Shown here: positions 43,432-48,200 of the stretch, in pieces
Numbering within the stretch: position 1 is the first letter of the stretch
How the letters are laid out: each line of letters starts with the position of its first letter
Assembly: GCA_020436935.1 (NCBI GenBank)
Contig: JAGQWX010000038.1
Coordinates: 1-48,200, forward strand
Length of the DNA stretch: 48,200 nucleotides
DNA from: Saprospiraceae bacterium
GTDB taxonomy: Bacteria > Bacteroidota > Bacteroidia > Chitinophagales > Saprospiraceae
Direction: 5' to 3'
Translations under genes and position numbers: made by a program
Notes under the pieces: generated by a model
The model's database searches: none
What the model saw: only the letters and a program-made list of their open reading frames with translations
Told to the model about the DNA's origin: nothing

Positions 43432-43833
43432 ATGACAAATCAAGAAATCAAGTTGGTAAAAAATTCCTGGCGCAAATTGATGGGCATCGATCACGGCATC
43501 ATTGGGGACGTATTTTACTCGAGGCTGTTTATTCAACAACCCGGACTGCGCAAAATGTTTCCCGCTGACATGACCCAACAGAATAAGAAACTGGTAGACA
43601 TGCTTGTTTACATTGTCGGCGGACTTGAACAAGCAGATATCCTTTCGAATGAGATCCGCGCTCTAGGTAAACAACATCAAAATCTTGGAATTGTAGCACA
43701 CCATTATGAAACCGTTGGCGATGCACTAATATGGACCCTTGAAAAAGCTCTGGGAATCGACTGGAATGAGGAATTAAAGAGTGCCTGGAAATCTTGCTAT
43801 AGTGAATTGGCAGAAAGCCTCCAAGAAGCATAA
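43432..43833 (+). CDS. Single-domain bacterial globin
   Basis: 133 residues, the length of Vitreoscilla-type single-domain globins. Conserved features are the distal-side LFIQQPGLRKMFP (E7/CD region), the proximal F-helix GKQHQNLGIVAHHYETVGDALI with the heme-binding His near residue 82, and the C-terminal WNEELKSAWKSCYSELAE. No reductase domain follows, so it is not a full flavohemoglobin. Likely O2 or NO binding or detoxification. It is monocistronic with a TACCTTTG promoter-like box, and no known regulator site is seen. Confidence 0.88.
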   Translation: MTNQEIKLVKNSWRKLMGIDHGIIGDVFYSRLFIQQPGLRKMFPADMTQQNKKLVDMLVYIVGGLEQADILSNEIRALGKQHQNLGIVAHHYETVGDALIWTLEKALGIDWNEELKSAWKSCYSELAESLQEA

Positions 43834-43939
43834 TAGGTTTTATCATATCAATCTTTAATTCATCTGCTTTAAACCAAAAAATATACGCTTCCTCGATATT
43901 TTATGCATTTAAATTGTGTTTTGGTCTATATTTCCAACT

Positions 43940-46900
43940 ATGAAGTTTTTGGTCATATTTATATCCATCTTTTTCTCAATTGTTGCGCTCAAAGGTCAAC
44001 AAGACATAGGCCATGACCATTCTCAACCACTCTTTAAGCCAGATCTTATATTCGAACACATCACCGAAAAAGATGGATTGAGCAACAACATGATCATGGA
44101 CATGATCTCAGACCAAAAAGGCTACTTATGGATTGCCACCCAGAATGGCCTAAATCGCTTTGACGGCAAAAAATTTGATATTTTCAGAAGGAAAAAAGGA
44201 GACCAAACTACCATATTGCAGAACCACATATCCTGTTTGGACATAGATGACCAGCATCACCTATGGTGCGGATCTATTGATGGCTTATCATGCTACGTTC
44301 CGTCCAGCAATACATTTTTAAATTTCCGAAACACAGATCAGAGCAAATCTAATATCATTGAAGACCTTGTTTGTGACAACGAAGGCATGATTTGGTTTGG
44401 AAATGAATACGGCCTCTGCCGCTTTGACCCAATATCCGAGGTCTATACATACTTTTCAGCTGACACCATTCGGAATGGAAGACTTCCAGATCAAAAATTA
44501 TACAGAAACAGCATGGTTTTTGACGACTTCCACAATGGTATCTGGTTGGCAACCCAACAGGGATTGGCATTCATGGACATAAAAACACAAAGAATAAGCA
44601 GTCATATCAATGAAAAAAAGATAGCATCATTTGATAATCACATTGTTTCTGCTTTACACCTGTCAGCACATGGATTATTGTGGTTTTTAGACAATTCAGA
44701 ACAAAAAATCATTGGTTATGATACTCGGTCTAATCAAATAAAGCACCGTTTTGACATTTCAGATGCAGTCAATGATGCTTACGCGGGACATATTTTTGAG
44801 ACAAGCAATCACTACCTGTGGTTCTCCAGCAACTCTTATGAAATCATCAGAATCGATATAGCAAAAGGGACAATCCAGCAATTTGCCAACGATGTTTCCA
44901 GACCTACGTCGATTATTGCCGACTATTTTTCAGGAGCAGTAGAAGATTCTGACGGCACTATCTGGTTGGGTACCATTGGAGGAATATCCAAATACAACGA
45001 TGGGGCTTCCTTCTACAGAATTATCCACTCTTCCAAGGTCTTTCCTGAATTGGAAGAAAACTGGAGAATTACTTGTATGGCACAGGATCCAAAATCTGAA
45101 GATTGGTGGGTAGGCTCTGCTGATGGGTCTGTCTATATTTATAATTCCACTAAAAATGAATGGACAAAAAATAACTTCAGCCAACAAGCAGGCATGAAAA
45201 ATCTGTCCTATCTCACCGACATAGAATTTGTGGACCATAGAGTCATTTTCAGTTATGGCTCCACCCCACCCTATCAACTGGACATGCGAACTGGCCGATT
45301 TTCAAAATTCGAGGGCTTACAAGCTGCCTTTGCCAACCACAAAACGCAATTGATGGTCGCAGAAACCGATTCTACTTTTTTAATTGGTAATACCGTACCC
45401 ATTTTGAGGTGGAATGCCCTCAGCAATAAAATTACACCTATCTCATTTTATAATAAAAATCCTGGCGGTTCAGCTCCAGTATCTACCGGCTGGCTGAATG
45501 CATCTAAAAATCACGGTGCCTGGCTTGCACTTTCCAACGAAGATGTCGGTTATCTCCATCCAGGTGACACTGTTATCTACAGCATCCCTCTACCCATTGG
45601 CAAACATGCCAATCTAAGTGGATATTTCAATGCGCTGTCTGTCGACAAGAATGGAGATGCCTGGATCTCTATTGCTGCACAAGGCATTTTTAAAATTACA
45701 AAAAAAATTCCTGCTATAAAAAATGAAAATGACATTGAAGTCACTCAATGGCAGGTTTCTGACGGCCTCACTTCAGAAAGCATACTCACTGCATTACCCG
45801 ACGATTCCAGCCGTATATGGTGCGCGTCATTCAATAAGTTTTCGATGTTGGATCAAAAAACCGGTCAGTTTAAAAATTTCAAAGTCAACTTAGCCGAATA
45901 CAATCCATTCTACTACAATTATTCCACGGTCCTGAAAAACGGCCATATTCTCACCAATGTACGGGGAGATCTTGTAGAAATTATACCTGCTGCGATGTCT
46001 CAATCTATCCCTTCCAATCCCCTGACCATAAGCTACGTTAAACTTCAGAACAAAAAAATTCTCCTCTATGATGATCTGAATATTGTGCTGGAACCACATG
46101 AAAATTTCATCAATATCGGTTTCGGTACATTGAGTTCAACAGCAATAACCCCTTTCCAAATCCAATACATGCTGGAGGGCATCAATACAGAATGGGTAGA
46201 TGCCAATGAAGATTTCGAAGCCAGTTATACTGATTTGAACCCTGGTAACTATACCTTCAAAATAAGAAATACCTCACCTGACCACGAATGGACGTCAGCA
46301 CCAACAACACTGAAAATTTTTATAAAAGCCCCATTCTATAAAACCTGGTGGTTCATCAGCCTGGTTGCAGTAATCAGCTTAAGTTTGTTGTACTACATCA
46401 TATCGTCGAGATTGCGCACCATGAAAAACATGGCCATGCTGAAATCAAAAACCCAATTGCTGGAAAAAGAAAAAACCACCGTCATGTATGAAAATTTGAG
46501 GCAACATCTCAATCCTCATTTCCTTTTCAACTCGCTTACGTCCTTGAGCAGTCTGATCAGAATTGACCAAAAACAAGCCGGAATATTTCTCGACAATATG
46601 AGTAAGGTTTATCGATACATTCTTCGGAACAAGGAACAGGAAAGTGTTGCTTTAAGCGAGGAACTTGGGTTTGTAAATCTGTATATTCAATTACAAAAAA
46701 CAAGACTCGAGGACGGGCTTGAAGTCATCGTCAATATTCCGGATGAATATTTTCACCGCCGTATTGCTCCCGTCACCTTGCAAAATCTTGTGGAAAATGC
46801 CATCAAACACAACATTGCTGATGCCGAACAAGTGCTGACCATTCAGCTCTACATAGAAAATGATTACCTCTTTGTTGAAAACAACCTCCAGCGCAAAAAT

Positions 46901-47026
46901 TTTGTGGAAACCAGCAATCAACAGGGATTGAACAGCATGATCTCCTTGTACAAATTCCTGAGCAGCAGACCTGTCTTTATTGAAGAAACAACTCAGGTTT
47001 TTAGGGTTGGCATCCCTTTGATTTAA
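43940..47026 (+). CDS. Propeller sensor histidine kinase (LytS-type)
   Basis: 1028 residues. Signal peptide (FLVIFISIFFSIVALKGQ), then two-component regulator propeller repeats across about 35-680 (KGYLWIATQNGLNRFDGK, EGMIWFGNEYGLCRFDP, DGTIWLGTIGGISKYN and others), a Y_Y_Y domain near 725-790 (YTDLNPGNYTFKIRN), a membrane helix near 802-822, and a His_kinase domain with LNPHFLFNSLTSL (His near 858) and LQNLVENAIKHNI. It senses an outside signal, probably a sugar or polymer, and phosphorylates the LytTR regulator whose gene starts 28 bases after its stop. The ATG at 43940 is chosen; an in-frame GTG at 43916 precedes the signal peptide. Confidence 0.9.
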   Translation: MKFLVIFISIFFSIVALKGQQDIGHDHSQPLFKPDLIFEHITEKDGLSNNMIMDMISDQKGYLWIATQNGLNRFDGKKFDIFRRKKGDQTTILQNHISCLDIDDQHHLWCGSIDGLSCYVPSSNTFLNFRNTDQSKSNIIEDLVCDNEGMIWFGNEYGLCRFDPISEVYTYFSADTIRNGRLPDQKLYRNSMVFDDFHNGIWLATQQGLAFMDIKTQRISSHINEKKIASFDNHIVSALHLSAHGLLWFLDNSEQKIIGYDTRSNQIKHRFDISDAVNDAYAGHIFETSNHYLWFSSNSYEIIRIDIAKGTIQQFANDVSRPTSIIADYFSGAVEDSDGTIWLGTIGGISKYNDGASFYRIIHSSKVFPELEENWRITCMAQDPKSEDWWVGSADGSVYIYNSTKNEWTKNNFSQQAGMKNLSYLTDIEFVDHRVIFSYGSTPPYQLDMRTGRFSKFEGLQAAFANHKTQLMVAETDSTFLIGNTVPILRWNALSNKITPISFYNKNPGGSAPVSTGWLNASKNHGAWLALSNEDVGYLHPGDTVIYSIPLPIGKHANLSGYFNALSVDKNGDAWISIAAQGIFKITKKIPAIKNENDIEVTQWQVSDGLTSESILTALPDDSSRIWCASFNKFSMLDQKTGQFKNFKVNLAEYNPFYYNYSTVLKNGHILTNVRGDLVEIIPAAMSQSIPSNPLTISYVKLQNKKILLYDDLNIVLEPHENFINIGFGTLSSTAITPFQIQYMLEGINTEWVDANEDFEASYTDLNPGNYTFKIRNTSPDHEWTSAPTTLKIFIKAPFYKTWWFISLVAVISLSLLYYIISSRLRTMKNMAMLKSKTQLLEKEKTTVMYENLRQHLNPHFLFNSLTSLSSLIRIDQKQAGIFLDNMSKVYRYILRNKEQESVALSEELGFVNLYIQLQKTRLEDGLEVIVNIPDEYFHRRIAPVTLQNLVENAIKHNIADAEQVLTIQLYIENDYLFVENNLQRKNFVETSNQQGLNSMISLYKFLSSRPVFIEETTQVFRVGIPLI

Positions 47027-47054
47027 TTTTGAAAATTCCAAAAAAGCTAAACAC

Positions 47055-47828
47055 ATGTACAAAATTGTCATTATCGAAGACGAAAGCCTGATTGCTAAAG
47101 AATTGCAGTATAAACTCAAAGACATTGCCCCGGATTTTGAAGTCATTCAGACTTTGCCCAGTGTCAAAACTGCCAACCGATGGTTTATGGAAAACGCAGA
47201 ACCAGATCTCATTTTCGCAGACATTCAGCTGGGTGATGGTGTAAGCTTTGAGATCTTCAAAAACTTCCAACTCTCATGTCCGGTCATTTTCACGACAGCC
47301 TATGATGAGTATGCGCTCCAGGCTTTTAAGGTCAATGGTATTGACTATCTGCTCAAGCCAATCGATACAGATGAACTCACTTCAGCCATAACAAAAGCCC
47401 GTACCATCCTGGAAAGCAAATCCCACTATCCCCGGGACTTGCAGTCATTGGTGGACATCATCCGCCAACCTGATGTACTCAGGCAGTCTTACAAAACCAG
47501 CTTCATCGTCCAATCACAAAAACAATGGATTCCCATCCAGGTCAGTGACATCGCATGTTTCAGCAAAGATGCCCTCAACTTCATTTATACCCTTTCAGGA
47601 GAAAGATATGTGCTTGACTTCACCACGCTCGAAGAAGTCGAGGCCCTGCTCGATCCACACAAATTTTTCAGAGCCAATCGCCAGCATATCATCAATTACG
47701 ACGCCATTCTCAAAATCAAACCCCACGAAAACCAAAAACTCACCGTCACACTCAAAGGACCTCAAAAGCTCGAAACAGACATCAGTCGTGAAAAAGCGCC
47801 TGTTTTCAAAAAGTGGCTGGAGCGGTAA
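47055..47828 (+). CDS. LytTR-family response regulator
   Basis: 257 residues. The receiver has IEDESLIAKEL, the phosphoacceptor Asp in DLIFADIQLGDGVSFEIF near residue 55, and the Lys loop in FKVNGIDYLLKPIDTDELTSA. The DNA-binding LytTR domain spans about 150-255 with SDIACFSKDALNFIYTLSGE and FFRANRQHIINYDAILKIK. Cognate of the propeller kinase immediately upstream (28-base gap). A group II intron inserts about 22 bases after its stop. Confidence 0.93.
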   Translation: MYKIVIIEDESLIAKELQYKLKDIAPDFEVIQTLPSVKTANRWFMENAEPDLIFADIQLGDGVSFEIFKNFQLSCPVIFTTAYDEYALQAFKVNGIDYLLKPIDTDELTSAITKARTILESKSHYPRDLQSLVDIIRQPDVLRQSYKTSFIVQSQKQWIPIQVSDIACFSKDALNFIYTLSGERYVLDFTTLEEVEALLDPHKFFRANRQHIINYDAILKIKPHENQKLTVTLKGPQKLETDISREKAPVFKKWLER

Positions 47829-47928
47829 GCCTTGCCCTTATTTTAAACTTATCGAGTAGAGCAAAGTAAAACAATATTTTAAACCTACGGATACCGCAAA
47901 GGATATTGTTTTACTTTAGCCCTCTCAC

Positions 47929-47962
47929 ACCACCGGACGTACGGTTCCGTATCACGGCGGTT
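47929..47962 (-). ncRNA. Group II intron domain V
   Basis: Exactly 34 nt: outer stem AACCGCCG/CGGTGGT, a two-base bulge, inner stem and loop ACGGAACCGT. It carries the CGC catalytic triad position in the 5' arm. It follows the maturase stop by about 12 bases. Confidence 0.75.
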
Positions 47963-47974
47963 CCTAGAATTTGT

Positions 47975-48200
47975 TCAGCTGTACTGCGTGTGTATCTTTT
48001 GCAATGACAGAAGACCTGCGGTTTCAAAATACTTCTTTGGGTATGCCTCATTCATGTGGCTTGACCCAGCGTTCCACCATGCGCCTCGTTGGTTAAAGCT
48101 TCCCTGTACTGCTCTCTCTTCTTTTATTCCTCTTTTAAGTAAGGCCTGTAACCTTGTCCAGTTCCTCTTGAGCTGTTGCCATATTACCTTGCGCAATTTC
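47975..48200 (-). CDS. Group II intron maturase/reverse transcriptase, C-terminus (partial)
   Basis: About 74 residues of the C-terminal maturase (X) domain, open past the right edge: KVIWQQLKRNWTRLQALLKR, GAWWNAGSSHMNEAYPKKYF, ETAGLLSLQKIHTQYS and stop. Conserved features are the W-QWKR--TR---L---G block and the M--AYP-KYF---GL-SL block. No HNH endonuclease domain follows, so this is an endonuclease-lacking form. The reverse transcriptase core lies outside the window. Confidence 0.88.
   Translation of the reverse strand, partial: KLRKVIWQQLKRNWTRLQALLKRGIKEERAVQGSFNQRGAWWNAGSSHMNEAYPKKYFETAGLLSLQKIHTQYS

Larger units (their letters stand above)
47851..48200 (-). mobile_element. Group II intron, 3' part, cut by window edge
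   Basis: Read on the minus strand, the region holds the end of an intron-encoded maturase, a 34-base domain V (47929-47962: AACCGCCG stem, CGGAAC loop, CGGTGGT closing) and a long domain VI whose arms AAAGTAAAACAATAT and ATATTGTTTTACTTT pair (47862-47918 on the plus strand). The end reads CTCTACTCGAT, with the bulged branch-point A near the base of domain VI and 3' end AT at about 47851, typical of group II introns. The 5' part lies outside the window. It is inserted downstream of the LytTR gene. Confidence 0.85.

Overview
The window looks like a chromosomal segment of a Bacteroidota bacterium, probably a Saprospiria-type lineage. The evidence is the secreted proteins with type IX secretion (T9SS) C-terminal domains, a very large TANFOR-like surface protein, two-component propeller kinases with LytTR regulators, few Shine-Dalgarno sites, and typical Bacteroidota intergenic repeats. 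The lineage is an inference from gene content; no rRNA or tRNA gene was seen.

Layout. (1) 1-5.9 kb: two large secreted proteins, a degraded fragment resembling the end of a GH92 glycosidase, an alpha/beta hydrolase and a small conserved hypothetical. (2) 5.9-7.0 kb: a gene-free stretch holding one copy of a ~560 bp structured dispersed repeat. (3) 7.0-18.7 kb: the metabolic core, a same-strand cluster of a HEPN-like small gene, an oversized pyruvate:ferredoxin oxidoreductase (PFOR) with an extra C-terminal ferredoxin-like motif, rnfC-D-G-E-A, a 60-residue cysteine-motif membrane protein, a ferredoxin-NADP reductase-like gene and rnfB. It ends at a 44 bp perfect palindrome that can act as a bidirectional terminator. 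Many junctions overlap as ATGA. The implied flow is 2-oxoacid to reduced ferredoxin, then to the ion-pumping Rnf complex or to NADP(H). (4) 18.8-20.2 kb, minus strand: a YtfI/GerW(YtfJ)-like pair and a Rof-like gene. (5) 20.2-21.4 kb: second copy of the dispersed repeat. (6) 21.5-25.9 kb, minus strand: two paralogous TPR histidine kinases and one NarL-type regulator. (7) 26.0-30.5 kb: a T9SS-tailed protein, a collagen-like repeat protein and an outer-membrane barrel. (8) 30.6-35.1 kb: a DUF234-type AAA ATPase with a repeated ATTTCGCCC motif upstream, a barrel-like protein flanked by ~83 bp direct repeats, a medium-chain dehydrogenase, an NTF2-like protein and a cluster of CCCGAAGGG repeats. 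(9) 35.2-43.1 kb: a 2134-residue secreted protein convergent with a T9SS-tailed protein. (10) 43.4-47.8 kb: a globin and a propeller histidine kinase/LytTR pair. (11) 47.85 kb to the right edge: the 3' end of a group II intron on the minus strand (maturase C-terminus, domains V and VI).

The most unusual items are the dispersed repeat, whose two copies keep the same internal spacing and show a compensatory C-G to A-T change in a 17 bp hairpin, and the NqrM-like small protein inside the Rnf operon.
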